From assembly GCA_039619475.1 (NCBI GenBank), contig CM077115.1, positions 399,128,557 through 399,192,556 of the forward strand: a stretch of DNA of 64,000 nucleotides, given 5' to 3'. Positions 1-13,197 of this stretch are shown here, piece after piece. The DNA is from Icerya purchasi (Eukaryota; Arthropoda; Insecta; Hemiptera; Monophlebidae). Position numbers and translations under genes: made by a program. The number at the start of each line of letters is the position of its first letter. Position 1 is the first letter of the stretch. The notes under the pieces are model-generated. The model saw only the letters and a list, made by a program, of their open reading frames with translations. It was not told the origin of the DNA and did not search any database.

Positions 1-2080
1 GAATTATGATTTTAATGTTATTTTATTAAGTAAAAGCATATACACACGGGCGGTAATTTTGGGTGCAGATATTGTTTCATTGCATTAAAAAGTGTACACA
101 TACATGGCCACGCAGGTTCACGTGTCAACATCATCGGCATTGTTACATCACATGCACACACCAGTATGCTATAACACACATGTATACTAAATGAAACGTA
201 CATAAAGCATATCAACTGCACACATGTTACTGTGTGGGAATGACTCTTCATACACTGAATATTTCATAGAGCTGTACATAATTAAATGGTAGACATAACA
301 CATGTCAAAAAGCAACTTTGCTAAATGCCGGAAGTAGTCTTTGCAGCAATTAAAATAATTATATAATAACACAGGTTAGTGATTATCAATCATCCACTTT
401 GATTGCTCATATGCAAGGCATCACACTAGAATAGGAATAAACCTTGTTGAGATTAGTACTGTGATTATTTTGGTTAGATATATGTGAATACCTACCAAAA
501 ATCTATAAGCTGAGACATATCCCCTCATATACAATTATTTAATTTAGAGATACATTAATGCATCTTTTAAATCACATAAACGCAGTAAATGCTTCAAACA
601 TACGAGTAGGAGGAGAATATACATTAAATTATATATACACACAAACAAGCATTGCTAGCAAAGATTAGACTAATTTCAATTAATCAACACATCAAACCAT
701 TTTCATTAGAATATTCATTGGAACAAACACGGGGGGGGGGGTGGTAATGTTGGGTTAGGAAGTTATATTCCCTTTGGATAGTTACAGATATAATAAAGTG
801 CATTCCGAAAACATGCACAAGTAAAAATAACAGCAAATTTGGTATGGGTTAGAAAAATTTAATGGCGGGTAGTCAACAGTAAAACATATTCTCAGAGCAT
901 ACACAGTTATGAATAACTAGTATCGGTTAGCACAAATTATTACACAGGTTAGACAATGGTAAATGCATCATCAACACACATGCAAACACACAAGCATACA
1001 AAGCAACTTAGTAGGGGTTAGAACAATTATAAATGGCTGATTAAAGCCTTTCCCCTAATCCATGTTTTGGCTGAACATTGTTGCTGGGCAATAGGGATAT
1101 TCCAGTACTGATGTCTGCAGAGAAAGCAGCTGATTGATTTGAGGTGCGCTGGACGTTGAGATGTATGAATTTTGGTTTGTAATGATGAAGATACAGTAGG
1201 CAGAATGATGTAATCAGAATAGAATATGTTAGCATGATCGTAAATTCTTACTCAAGAAACCATGAGAAAAACAGAGTGTAGAGTCATATTAGTATTATTT
1301 TCTTTATTTATTTAAATTTATATTTCCTTAAAAATTGCCCCCGCAAAAAACAAAAAATAACATATGCAACCCGCAAGCAATGGGTGTTCCAGAATGTAGT
1401 TTTTCAATCTATTACACTGCATGCAATGCAAAATAAGTAGAATAAACGATCCGAAGTAAAAGTAGAAAGCAAATTTTTACAAAATGCTGTTAAAACTATT
1501 TGACTGTCATAGAACCTCTGCTCGAGTTTGTGTAAGTGTAAATCGTCTCGATCCGGCAACACACAGTAAGTATAACAACCCAGGTTCAAACTGGGAGCAA
1601 TTTGTAGTAGGCCCGGCCAAGATTGAAATATCACCGGAGAAAAACTAAACTACTCGGCTTCAGCGTGACAAAGCGGGAAATGAATTATTGAACAGACGTG
1701 AACGATGGCAAATAATCCTGAAGGAAGAAAATTTCTAAAAGTATTACAATCCGCGTAAAAAAGAAAATATTTACTTCGATCAATTAGATGATCAAAATCT
1801 AGCCAAGTAGCAAAAGCTGGATCAAGAAGCAAAAAATAAACCCAACAAAAAAAGCACAAATGTACATATAACACACACACCGGGGGGTACTATTATTTTT
1901 ATTTTTAATTTTGGAGGCAGCGTTACACGGGAACATATGTGAATAAATTCGCGCATTTGGACAGTTATAAATTATTCAGCATGTGCCATGCTGTTGTATC
2001 CGTAGTATAATCCGTCATAAATATAAATTAGCTTAAAACGTAGCGCGTTAGTACGATATTTAATGTTTACACTAATAGAC
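1..2080. other. AT-rich DNA without a recognised gene
   Basis: Open frames here are short and resemble no family I know. Visible features are an 11-base G run at 731-741 and seven copies of GGTTAG on the plus strand between 374 and 1021 (see findings). It may be intronic or intergenic; the sequence does not decide. Confidence 0.6.
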
Positions 2081-2290
2081 TTAACTGGGGGGGGGGTCCG
2101 ATATTTCTTCGCTACGAATTAATTTATAATCGTCGTTCATTTCGAACAACGTCACATGTAACTTTACGAGCTGGAGGTTCCCCGCATTGGTACATAAAAT
2201 GTCGCCTGTTGCTCCGTCACAGCGAACTTGATTAATATACAGTTTACACTCACCCGATCCATCTAATATTCGCTTAAAGCACTGCCTCAT
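2081..2290 (-). other. Unrecognised 69-codon open frame, possible gene fragment
   Basis: The frame reads like a protein: mixed composition, three cysteines, and alternating hydrophobic and polar residues (for example CKLYINQVRCDGATGD near residues 15-30). A second frame just upstream on the same strand (about 2380-2290) also has protein-like text (IKVYDKSYEIISKTLTE) ending in a stop. I do not recognise the family. The 3' end runs into a G/C homopolymer at about 2087-2096, so a frame error there is possible. It could be a decayed transposon gene or a host exon fragment. Confidence 0.15.
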
Positions 2291-2939
2291 TCGGTAAGTG
2301 TTTTGGAAATTATTTCGTAGCTTTTGTCGTAAACTTTAATAAGCGTAAAATCTTTCGAATGCCATACTTTGCTCGCCGTTCATTTGTATCGCTGTAACAA
2401 CCGTTTTTAAGCCGCAGTGGCTCTCGACTTCCATCATCCGTTGTAAGCAAGAACACCTCAATAATTTTCATAGCCAAACATCTCACCAGATTCTCTAGCT
2501 CGACCTGTTTCCTTCATTTTCGCATATAAGTATTAAAAGTTTCGTCAATTATACTCGATAGGCATCGACCAGTTGTGATCCAACACAAGATAGTGTGTAC
2601 CCGATGAAGAACTTTGGACTGCGTGTTCCTACTAAACGCTAACGATAAATTACTTAGACGGGTTAAAATTGAATTTTACGTGATAATGAACTTAAATTGT
2701 TTGTATCGTTCATCACCAGAAAATGAAATAGCTGAATTCGAAATTTAAAAAAAAAAAACGTTTTCATTGTTACAACGAACCAGTCATTAAACGGATACTC
2801 AAACCCAATTCTTCTAAATTTGCGAAGCGAAGGAATAAAAAACAGCTGTATTTCGCGGAATTTATCTAAATTTAAATGAAAATTTATATTAACAACTAAT
2901 ATAAAATATTCTTCAAAAATAACTAAATAAAAAAGTTTT
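2291..2939. other. No feature seen
   Basis: AT-rich sequence with short A and T runs and no recognisable coding or structural signal. Confidence 0.5.
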
Positions 2940-4210
2940 TTTCAAATTTTTTAAATGGATTCGCCTTCGCTCAGAAACGATAGAAAAAGGGGGTAGAGTA
3001 CTTGATTCGATTGAAAATTGCTAATGTAAAAGAACCGCCGACAGGAATAACACAGGGAAATAAGTTTTAAATAAAGGACAGAACTTTTAATAGAGAAAAT
3101 CGTTCCAAAAAGAATATATGACATCAGAATATCCACAGATAATTATATCATTGGGCTGAAGAGGGCACAGTAGGCAGTAGAAGCATTAAGGGGAAAGGCG
3201 AGGGCGGCAGTGCATGATTAAAGCGGAGGCAATAGGGACAATAGAACGACGAAAAGAAGAAAACTCTTAAGGGAAGTAACGATTAAAGGGAAGACGAACG
3301 AAGAAACAAAAGCACCGGATTATCTGTAAAGGAAGAAGTGTGATAGTAAATATCCGACCAAAATCGGCAGTGAAATTTTTTACACTTGCGAGTAGAAGAC
3401 TAAAATCCCCAGAAACATCGTCAACCAATAACCCTCGATGATGACCAGGAACCTACCGAAAATCAACATAAACGAAGTAATGGAAAGAAAGATCGTATTC
3501 GAAGAATAGAGTCGCAGTAGTGGGAAGGAAAAAATGTACAAATGGCCTAAACTCGTAGAATTGGAGATAATTGGATAATTGGAGAAACAGCAAGTAATTA
3601 ATGTGTAAAAATAGAAAACAGAAAGAACGAAAAGATTCTCGAATCGGGAAGAACCGAGGGAGCTTCGACACCAACAGACTCTCTCGCACCATCAGTAAAA
3701 ATAAACACGGGAGAGGGAAGTAAGGAAGCGATAGCGCGTGAAATTCCGGTTAGAACAGCTCGGGGGAGAAACTTGCAGGAGGTAAAAAGAAAAATTACTT
3801 TGGGAAGGGATCGAAGTAGTTAAAAATAAAGGGGGGGGGGGGCAGATTGTTACAGAACACACGAAAACAAGCTAAGACAAAGAACGACAAAAACGAGGGT
3901 TTTATTAGGGGCAACCGGACAGTTTCCAGAGGACAGAAATGTACGAAGGACTGATAGACGTTTAGAAAGGAAACGATAGCCTAAACGAGATTATCGAATT
4001 CAAAGGAATAATTCAGCAAGGATTGTTGCGGTAGGAAATTTAAGAAACAGAGGGAGACGCGTAAAGAATACTGCATTATGCAAAATTTAGACAGGACTTA
4101 TGACCGTAGACGAAGGAACAGTGTTATCAAATCTCAACTGAACAATGGACTTATGCAAGGAGATAAGTATCGTGGCCTGTTCGCTGATTGGTGATAAGAA
4201 TTTTAACAGG
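2940..4210 (-). pseudogene. Decayed RNase H-type (I-like) LINE fragment
   Basis: The coding strand is the minus strand and is pyrimidine-rich, like the better preserved relative at 47962-50010. Around 3669-3710 the minus strand reads VFIFTDGARESVG, which fits the first catalytic motif of RNase H (hydrophobic-TDG). Upstream (4.0-4.2 kb) the reading is RT-like in composition but carries many stops and frameshifts. The 3' end, near 2960, reads cgtttctgagcgaaggcg, a diverged form of the 3' tail shared by this family (see 54138-54382). Known: I-like LINEs carry endonuclease, RT and RNase H. Inferred: an old dead copy. Borders are approximate. Confidence 0.5.
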
Positions 4211-4797
4211 TTTAGAGACTCTTAATGGCGGAGCAGAAAAGATCAGTTCGAAAAAGGTTAAACGACTATTAGGGAAAACACCGAAATAGCAAATGACACG
4301 CATAGGCATATGATTTAAGGATAAGTTAGCTAATGCGGTAATATAAAGATGTAAGACAACAACTTATAATGACTGTAGAAAATTCAGTTTCACGAAGGTA
4401 ATATTTTCAAAAGAAAAAAAAAAAATTACCTTTCATAAAAAAAACCGAAGACGCATTTTATTTTGGCCAAAAATTGTAAATCAATAAAATTTTTTTTCGA
4501 TTCCGAGAAATTTAAACATTTGCATCGAATTTTCAAAGTTTTAGCAGTTACGGAATATTTCTTTAAATTATTCTTTAATAGACCCAACAACCGATTTTCA
4601 AATAATACTTTCGTTATTCCCCGGTTTGGTATTTTTTTCAATCCATATCTTTTGCTCTATAATTTAAAATTTTTATTTCAAAAACCGGCAACTTATTGCT
4701 TATTTCTAAAATATACTTACATTTTTTCCACGCAAATGAAAGAGTTTAACGTACGTATTTCTTCAATGCATATATATGTATGTATGTATATGTATAT
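4211..4797. other. No gene recognised
   Basis: Very AT-rich. The open frames here are chance readings of A/T runs and part of the neighbouring repeat. It ends in a TA/TGTA microsatellite at about 4770-4807 that borders the next element. Confidence 0.5.
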
Positions 4798-5131
4798 ATA
4801 TATATATAACTCGGGCATTTTGGCTTCGCAAGGGTCTGTGCCCCTTGACCCCTCTTGTTTACATTTTTGTCTCTTCTCTTCTATACTTTGTATAAAATTA
4901 TCAAAATTTACAACGTAATTCTTACTGGCATCGACACAAAAAAAAATAACATAATCACAAGAATCCTATCCTAACATTTACATAAGACAATTTTTCGTTA
5001 CTTATTTCGTTACAAAATCTAATTTTTTCATATATATATAAAGTCGGTAGAAATTAAAATATAACAAACGTTACATAAAATTGGGACATTTTTTCTAATG
5101 GGGATTGCATAAGAATTACATTGTAATTAAT
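4798..5131 (-). mobile_element. Short non-autonomous LINE-derived element, copy A
   Basis: Read on the minus strand, this begins near 5131 with ATTAATTACAATGTAATTC and ends near 4808 with the tail AGCCAAAATGCCCGAGTT followed by (TA)n. Two further short copies (33151-33450 and 55285-55682) share the same start and the same end, and the tail is also that of the RT-bearing LINE at 30847-33150. The tail holds a near-perfect hairpin (AAGGGGC-ACA-GACCCTT, one mismatch). It has no coding capacity. Because both ends are kept, this is better explained as an internally deleted derivative mobilised in trans than as a 5'-truncated copy. Confidence 0.6.
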
Positions 5132-8100
5132 ATATAGGAGAAGTTATGTGATAATTTTATTGTTCTACCCCCCCCCCCCCCCCTTCTCAGGAAAGAAAAG
5201 AAAAAAACCCAGCAAACAAGCAAATAAAAACAACCTCACAATTTATGTTTTCATTCTTGAATATCGTAAACAATCTTTTCGCACTCTATACAATAAAATA
5301 ATAGGAGTGTGTGAGTTTCGCCGCTCGAAAAGTTTTCCTTAATGGGTGGAAGTTTGAATTTTGAATGTCTTAATAGCGCTCACGTTTCTAAATAAAGTAG
5401 GCATTTTTAAACTTTATATTATACAAAGTATACACAGTTGTACACTCGTTTGGTCCTGCATTGAATCCGACCAGAAAAAAAGTGAATAAATAAAAAGTCC
5501 TAAATATCGTCGAGCAGTAGCGCTTTCGCTTTTCTTGTTTTTGTTTATTTCATTTTATTTTATTTTTTAATTTATTAATAACCTTTCAATTCGATTTTTT
5601 TCGGTACTGATCATTAAAAAGGAACACATTAATGTACAACAGAGATGTGTACGTACCGCTATCTGTGTGCTGCAAATTAATTACAATATGAGCCCGTATT
5701 TCAACTTCTTTTTGGCAAGTTCAACAGAAAGATAATCCCGCGAATCTGCGCAAAACCGGGTACTTATCGAAAATCTAACTACAGACTAGCTAAATTAGAA
5801 CGACATTCGATTTAGAAGCGACACATTTAAACAAAATCAACAGGAATTTCAAATTGGGTTTTCTGCAGAAATATCGCGCAAATACGAACGTAAAATTTTT
5901 GATGACCTCGTTTTGCATTACGCTTCCGATATATGAAACCAAAAAACACAACTTTCACCGAGGAAGATAAAACTAAACAAATTGCAGATATTCGGAAAAT
6001 GTGAATTTCCGTAAGAGAATGATGAGGCTATCGTATGGTTAGATAAGATTTTCAATAAAGAGATTCTGCGAGGAATAAAAAAAGGCGAGGGGAACTCCGA
6101 TAGATTGAAACGTAGAAAAGGAACGTTCGCCCAGTTAGAAATGATAAATACGAACTACGGCGATTAATCCTATGTGATTGAGGGGGGAAAGAAGAATTGA
6201 TTGCATCAAAAAATCTGCCAGAGATATTTGATATTGGGAACATAAGAATGCCCGGGGAAATCGGAAACTACAATGACCAGCCAACCCCTCTTTGGAAGCA
6301 TTCAAAGGAGGAAAGTCTTCATAAAGTGAATAATATACACGCAGCATACATAGAGCGTCAGCAGATCATCTCGATTTCCCGTTGTGTAGAGAGGTGATTG
6401 CGGAACGTACGTCCTACTCGGGAAGAGATGATCGAATAGTATATGCGAATTCCGGTCAATCAACAGATTGTTTAATACTTCTTCGGCCAGTGCGAAGCTC
6501 AATCCTAGCACAAGAGATCAGCCCTGTCGTTTCTAGACATCCCAAAACGTGATCCGGTATGATGTCACACTTTTTTTCGCATCAGTCGTGATATTCTTGC
6601 ACTAGATGAACAGCATTTCGGTGGTACATCCAGAAATATCGATGTGTCACGCAATCTGCGTATTTAATAACGTGCAACTAAAGTTACATCAGCGGTTTAG
6701 ACATACTTACGAATTGCATCGAGTGGGGCTACATTTAGTACCGAAAGACACGCTAATTTATTACGTTGATTGAAATGTAGAAGACGTACACGGTGATAGC
6801 AGTACACTCAATATTGAAATAACGGAGTGTATGCTAATAGCTCAAGGGGGGAGCTTCATGCATTAAGGATTGAAAATGAATCGGCAATGCTAATATTTCC
6901 AAGGCTAAAAGCGTACTAGAATTCTATCTTATTACGGCCATTCTTCATTTAACAGAAAAAAGCTCGATTACCCGCTGCTGGCCGAAAGGATTGAGTTCAG
7001 TGATTCTTGAAGTCGCCATCGTTCAAAGGTGCGACGACGACCTTAATGGTGGCGATGACAGTATGGCGTTACAACGAATTCAGGTCATATTCGAACATGT
7101 CGAGTATTCTTCATCGCGGTAACGGAGAAGACCGGCTCGAAACGGTATCTTCTATCGTTTATTAATACGTCACACATACAGAAAAACGGTCACAACGGTT
7201 TTCCGGACCGTCGTTATTAGCCATTCGGCATCCGGTTCGCTTGGCCGGTACACATATTTTACAACGTCGGTGTTCGGTCGCTGGTGGCTTTTGCACTGCG
7301 ACGGCCATCGCCTATATTGTCCCATTTCCACATTTTCATATCAATACATATTTATCCTTCTACGGCAGCCGCGAAATCTTTTCTGAAATCCCGCCTCATC
7401 AATACAAGCCGAATCCGTTCCTCTTTTAACCGTTTCATCTCTACTCTGCTCTTTTTCAGGCTATCGGTTAGTAATGGGCGCAAACTCCAATTTTTTATCT
7501 TGCCCCCGAGGAGCACTTCCCTTTCCTCTATCGTGACGGCCCTCTTTTATTTTCCTTTCCTTACTGGTTTTGTCACTACGTTTTAGACGTCGTTTCGTAT
7601 ATATCGGTCTTTTTTTCGTCGCGATTTTACCTGCATTTGTACATTCTTGATGTATAGTGCACTAATCAACACACTTCAAATTGTACATCGATATAATGTG
7701 TTCACATAATGAAACTGTCATTGCTTTCCACGTGAGATCATTAAACGCGTCACTAGATAAAACTTCGATTACGTATGTAGTAGCTTATTCGCAACTCAAT
7801 TATTAATATCAAAATAATTACGATTCCCATTTTCCTACGAAGTGTAAGACGCTCCTTTATTTGTTTCTACGGCCGAATGACTTTACGTTAGAAATTAGAG
7901 ATTGTGATAAAATGAACGAAGAGTGGACGCATGGACGACAGAGAGATGGGGGAAGAGGAAGTAGTGAAAAAGTAAAGAAGTAAAGTAGATATTATAAAGA
8001 ACAAGGACTAAGAACTGATAATAAAACTGAAAAAACACAAACAAACGACACAGCGCATTGAAAGATGATCGTCCGGACACGCGATGAAAAGAACAAAACA

Positions 8101-8330
8101 GTAAAAAAATTGAAGTGAAACAAAGAAGAGAGCTTGGAGCAAAAAAAGTAAAAGGGTAAACCCGGATGTGGAACGTCGTAGCAGCAAGGCCGAGAAAAAG
8201 CGGATTCGGATAAACTGATATTAACCAACTTGCTATCAGCGCTCGTATCCATTCAAAACTATCATACGAAAAAACAACATTTAGTCTTTCAAAAAATAGT
8301 TCTCAAATGATCTCGACAATAAACAAAGAA
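5132..8330. other. No gene recognised; mixed AT-rich DNA
   Basis: It contains a 16-base C run (5168-5183). Purine-rich stretches at 6.05-6.35 kb and 7.9-8.26 kb are pyrimidine-rich on the minus strand, like the RNase H LINE fossils elsewhere, but I found no diagnostic motif in them. The open frames at 7241-7586 resemble no known family. Confidence 0.5.
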
Positions 8331-8334
8331 ATTT

Positions 8335-8770
8335 ATATTCTGCTGGATCCCATCTCACTGCAATATTCCTCAAAAACGCGAAAGCGAACGAAATAGATAA
8401 GATATCCTCGACAATTTCCCCAATTCGAAATATTCCAATCCCGTTTTATCGGTCATTAAAAAAACAAACAAATATTTTATACCCAAATTCGTCTAAAGAA
8501 TTTGGGACCTCGTCCCAACTTCTAAAAAATTAAAAGTCCATTAAACCATAGAACATTTCATACAAAGAATTCAGAAAAGACGAAGTCGTCTTGCTCAGAT
8601 TAAGAACAGGTCACTCTATTGCGCTCTAACACATGGCTACGTCCTAAGCAAACAACCTCGACCGCTATGTGACTCATGTAATGTTCCCCCGTTTCTGTAT
8701 TCGATTGTTCGAAATTCCTTACTCAAAGAAACCTACACATTCTCAATGAAACTCCACAGAATCTTTAATT
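8335..8770 (+). pseudogene. C-terminal fragment of an RNase H LINE
   Basis: Near 8342 the sequence reads WIPSHCNI, matching the W-[IV]-P-x-H segment near the end of LINE RNase H domains. At 8578-8690 it reads DEVVLLRLRTGHSIALTHGY and then LCDSCN. The segment LRxGHxxLTHxYLL followed by a CxxC pair is the usual post-RNase H C-terminal region of I/Jockey-type polyproteins. At least one frameshift separates the two blocks and stops follow. RT and endonuclease parts are missing, consistent with 5' truncation. I am confident of the family type, less so of the borders. Confidence 0.65.
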
Positions 8771-9470
8771 TTAGATAATTACACTCAAACTTCCAAGATC
8801 CTTTCTTTTTGAAAAGCTACTCAACTTTACCCAAAAATTTGGTTCCCTGCGCTTCTAGCTAAAAGGCTGTGTGTACACGGCGGAAGGATAAAAAATATGA
8901 AAGGACTGAAGAACAAAAAAGATGCATATATATAGACGTTAGTAAAAAAAAAAAAAAGAGATTTAACAGAATTTTGAAAGGAACTGGCGAAGCTAGTTTT
9001 GCATGACAACAGAAAACTTGATGATTATCGGTATAGTCGTAAAGTGATAGACAGATGAAAAACGAGAACTAAAGAAAAAAACAGCGAAGTCTATGGAGAA
9101 TAGCAGATGAAAAAACATCAGAAGCTGCGGGAATTTTAGCACGTGCGGTGAATTATGCGACACTAAAATAGAACAAAAAGGGAGCGCTGCATAAGAATCA
9201 TCAGCTGCTAAAGTCAAGAGACGAGACATGGTGATTTTCTTCTTACAAAGAAATTAGAGAATATAATAAAAAATCGAATTATTCGTAAATATTAAAATAG
9301 TAAAATAGTCAACAACCGAAAAATGTTTAAAAAAAAAAAAAATGTAAAAGCTAAAACGTAAAGAATTTCTAGGACCAAAACTGAGTATTTTTGACTTTAT
9401 TGATGGAAAATGGTGCCATTTTCGGATCTGAAGCATACATTCTACAGTTAATTTCATATAATTAATCAAC
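8771..9470. other. No gene recognised
   Basis: AT-rich spacer between two LINE fossils, with an A-run near 8945-8957. The open frames on the minus strand match nothing I know. Confidence 0.5.
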
Positions 9471-10310
9471 GTTAACTACTAGGTGTTAAAATTAAAGGGC
9501 AAATTTTTGCCATACGTCACAACACAGTTGAGACGGAGAATTTGTAAAATTCTCGAAAAAATGAATAACAACATCGTTTTAATGCTACACAAAGTACATT
9601 GCAACTTCCCATATCAACCCTTTGAATTAATGAAATCCTACTTAAGGTATTTTTCGGCTAAATACGGGGAAGCAGAATCAGAGCTCTACCAGATCCAGAT
9701 TCAGACCGGTGTGCCGCAAGGCAGTGTATTGGGACCAGTACTATATTTAATATACACTGCACCGATTGTTCCAGCAGAAACAGAGATAGTCACTTTTATA
9801 GATGACACTGCAATCTTATGTAACCTCAGTAGAAATACTATCAATATTAATCTTCAATTAGTTGTCAATAGTTTTGTCAACATGGTTCAAACGATTGCGT
9901 ATTAATGAGGAGATAAATCTGCGCATTTTACGAATAAGAAAAACTATAACATATCGGATATTTATCTTAACGAGATAAGGTCTAGTAAAAAAAGCAGTAA
10001 AATACCTCGGAATTTACTTAGACAAAAAAAAAAAATAATTTGGAAAATACACATAGGAAAGGAAAGGAATGAAATGAACTTAAAATACAGAAACCTACTG
10101 TGGCTTTTGCGAAGGAAATCAGAACTGTCCCTGGAATACAAAGTACTACACTATTGCAAACAAATACTGAAACCAATCTGGACATACGAATTTCAACTCT
10201 GGAAATGTGCTAAGCTGAGTAACATTGCGCAAATACAACGTTTTCAAAATAAAATCTTGAAAAAAATTACCCGGTGGTAAAATAAAAAAAAACAAAAAAA
10301 ACATCACCAA
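9471..10310 (+). pseudogene. Decayed Jockey-type LINE reverse transcriptase fragment
   Basis: The open stretch 9483-9905 (140 codons) covers the RT palm. GVPQGSVLGPVLYLIYTA lies near 9705-9760, then FIDDTAI near 9798, where the canonical motif is F/Y-A-D-D; the alanine is isoleucine here. A second in-frame block at about 9990-10280 gives AVKYLGIYLDKK and then LKPIWTYEFQLW and QRFQNKILKKI. These are the thumb and post-RT segments typical of Jockey-clade elements. A stop at 9903 and frameshifts separate the blocks. The endonuclease and the N-terminal RT half are absent. An A-rich tail follows at 10281-10300. Dead copy; the clade call is from motif style only. Confidence 0.75.
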
Positions 10311-12423
10311 TCATATACAAACAGATGTGAAGAAATCAAGAAAGTTGCAGAACAGTATACGGTCGAAAGCTAGAGCGCCGCACAAATAGTCTGGTTGTTG
10401 CATTATTAGATAATTCATCGGGGATCCTCGGAGCGGATAAAGCCAACAGACTTGCTGTAGGGTTCAAATATATTAAACCGGATACCGGGTGAAACTCGTA
10501 TCGCTGGATAGCAGTTTCCACAAATTATCACACCCACACGCCAAGTGCTAGATAGCCCCCCCACAAGGTTAGTCGCACACTCGCGAAAGAAAAAAAGATG
10601 CTGCTACTGAAATTTACTCCTTACAAATGTTTCGAGAGAACGGTAATAATACTGATATCGACGGGATAACTTCTGCCGAATATTTTTGTTTTTTTTTTAT
10701 CAGTATTTTTCAATTTAGTTTAGAGGATTTTGATAGTATTGCAAAAATGCTCCGCTTTGAAGCTGATAATTTACAAACATTAATGATTCGTAATGACTGA
10801 AGTTTAAACATGTTTTTTTTTGAGTGAAAGCAGTTTTGCTAATTATTAACTAACTGTGCTTATCGAAAATAACTCAGTCTATGTGGAAAAAGAAAAATCG
10901 TGAAAAATTCATTTTGGATTTAATTTCCTTTATTCAATAGATAAACTTATTTCGCCTTAAGTTAAGTCATAAAATTGATTATGCTTTTATGTAACATAGG
11001 AAAAACACTGTAATTCTGTAAATTATTTTTAATTTAAAAAAAAAAAAATTGATCAAACAAAATGCTTAATTCGTCTGTGTATACGTCACATTGTTGTAGT
11101 GTTACAATTGGATTTCTATAAAAACCGGATTTGCTCGTAAGAGAATATGTACTGGAGTATTATGTAGAAATAGTTTGAAATTCAACTCCGAGAAAGAACG
11201 TATATTAAAACGATTAGGAAAAAATACAAACTTTCCGATTTTCGTGGAAGTGAACAAAATTCGTTAAAAATTACAATACCGAAAAAAGAGAAAAAAAAAA
11301 CAAAAAACTATGTAATACTAAATGAAATATTTACGCGTAATTTAAATAGAGAGACAATCTATATATATTCTCCCATTTCTTTATTTTTTTTATTTTTACA
11401 CGCTATGTGTACAGCAACTAGGCTAAAAGCGTGCAAATTTTAAAAACTTAATTTATTATATATTAACGGGAGAAAATTCTGCAGAGAAACGTATTAATTT
11501 TAATTTTTGAACCGACTGGCAGGGCTGTATTTGAACTAAATCATTTGAACAGTTGTTTATATTATTGTTGTTAAAAATACTCGCCTTTCGCCTAATGCCT
11601 GTTATTGATAAGAAATACTTAAATTCGATCCCAGATCGTGGTCAATACTTGAATTCGCTCCCTACAGAGTTCTTACGGAAACGAATGTTCATATAATGAA
11701 GAAACGGTTGCAGAGATTTAGCGTGAATTGTTACACTCGCTTTGAGCCAATATTTTTGCAACCAATCGATGATTTTTTTCGCGTGACATCATAGATCTGA
11801 AACGACTTGTTGTTGGTGATCTTTCCTCTGGCCAGAATGAGATATCAAATTAATTTCATTATAACTTTAATTCTCTGTTTTTAAAAAGGTTCAGTATTTG
11901 TGACAATTTCGGATATCGATTGAAATTAATTCTGCGCAGTTTTTAACTACGAAATACTAATTTTATTGCGAATACGTGTTTGAATTATTATTAAGGAAAA
12001 AAGTAGTGAAATTACGAAATAAGCGATTAAATTTAAACGGAACAAAATTAATGTACATCGAGAAAATACAACCTAAACGCAGCTGTTACACAGATTTCGA
12101 TTAATAGTGTGAAATAAAAATGCGCCCCCTACACGTACGATTTTTAAGTAATGTTACACACAGTAGTGCGCTGGTCAAAATATTATTTTTACGTGTGTAC
12201 TTTAAGATGCTGGAAAAAGATAGTTTTCATCGTCAAATGGTCCAAAAAAGAGATAAAAAGTAAAAAACAAAATTATACGAAAAATAAAATAACAGTAACA
12301 CTCTGATTAAGAATTTATGGCGAAGTAGCCGTAATCCATGATGTTCGGGTTTGAGCGCGCAGATTATTTCCGTTATCAAAAATAAATTTCCGCGCGTGCA
12401 AAACAGACGTAAATTCAAATTTA
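10311..12423. other. No gene recognised
   Basis: AT-rich with many A/T runs. A short imperfect direct repeat (aatacttaaattcgatccc and aatacttgaattcgctccc) occurs near 11614-11662. Nothing else stands out. Confidence 0.5.
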
Positions 12424-12629
12424 ATCGTTTTTCGTATGATATTATCAATTTTTGGTAAAAGAGTTATTTTTCGTATGATATTATCAATTTTTGGTAAAAG
12501 AGTTATTTTTCGTATGATATTATCAATTTTTGGTAAAAGAGTTATTTTTCGTATGATATTATCAATTTTTGGTAAAAGAGTTATTAATCGTTTTTCGTAT
12601 GATATTATCAATTTTTGGTAAAAGAGTTA
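12424..12629. repeat. 39-bp tandem repeat, five copies
   Basis: A core of cgtatgatattatcaatttt recurs at 12433, 12472, 12511, 12550 and 12596. The first four steps are exactly 39 bp apart and nearly identical; the last step is 46 bp because of a 7-bp insertion. Since 39 is a multiple of three, both strands happen to be open through the array, but the 13-residue reading looks like a by-product and not a protein. Confidence 0.9.
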
Positions 12630-13197
12630 CAAAAGTTGCATAAAAAGAATGTATACGGCCGTTTTATAAATCCTAAAGGTCGTCACGAACTAGATTAATA
12701 CAATGCCGATAATTCTGACGGTCTGCTGATAGTCTACGACCACCGATTTGAAGAAAACAGCTTTTTAAGTGCATTTGAGGAACTTTCTCGATCAAATTTT
12801 TTGTTTTCCATTTTAATCTCGACTACTTTCTTCTTAACAATGGCGTACGAATTAGTTAACAGAAATGCTAATAAAAGGTTTTATTCCCGCCATTTCAATC
12901 AGCGCTTCTACAATAGCCCAGCGCGAATCACAGTAGTGCGTATACGTAGACTTCTGACTGTTCCGCGAACGAAGCTGATGTGTCAGTGTGATTAGTACAT
13001 ACGAATTTATGTATATACGCAATAATCTGTAAAATTGGCTGTTTTATATATCCGGTAATTGTGATTATGTCTGCCTTTAAATTTCGATTTAATTCAATAT
13101 AGAGAGAAGTGTGCATTTTAAATACGAAAGATTCTAGAATTGAAAGGGAATAGTTTATTAACGTTCGGAGGTTGTCTTCATTTTAGAAGTGTTGTTA
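12630..13197. other. No gene recognised
   Basis: Ordinary AT-rich sequence; short open frames on both strands have no recognisable motif. Confidence 0.5.

Noticed and set aside
374..1021. Interstitial telomere array
   Set aside because: GGTTAG copies are dispersed and not tandem TTAGG.
1550..1610. tRNA gene suggested by ccaggttcaaactggg
   Set aside because: A box B-like phrase only; no box A or cloverleaf upstream.
4463..4918. 151-codon plus-strand open frame
   Set aside because: AT-driven composition, and its end lies inside the antisense of the short element's tail and a microsatellite.
12315..12621. Open frames with a 13-residue repeat on both strands
   Set aside because: They arise from a 39-bp tandem repeat whose unit is a multiple of three; no protein-like context.
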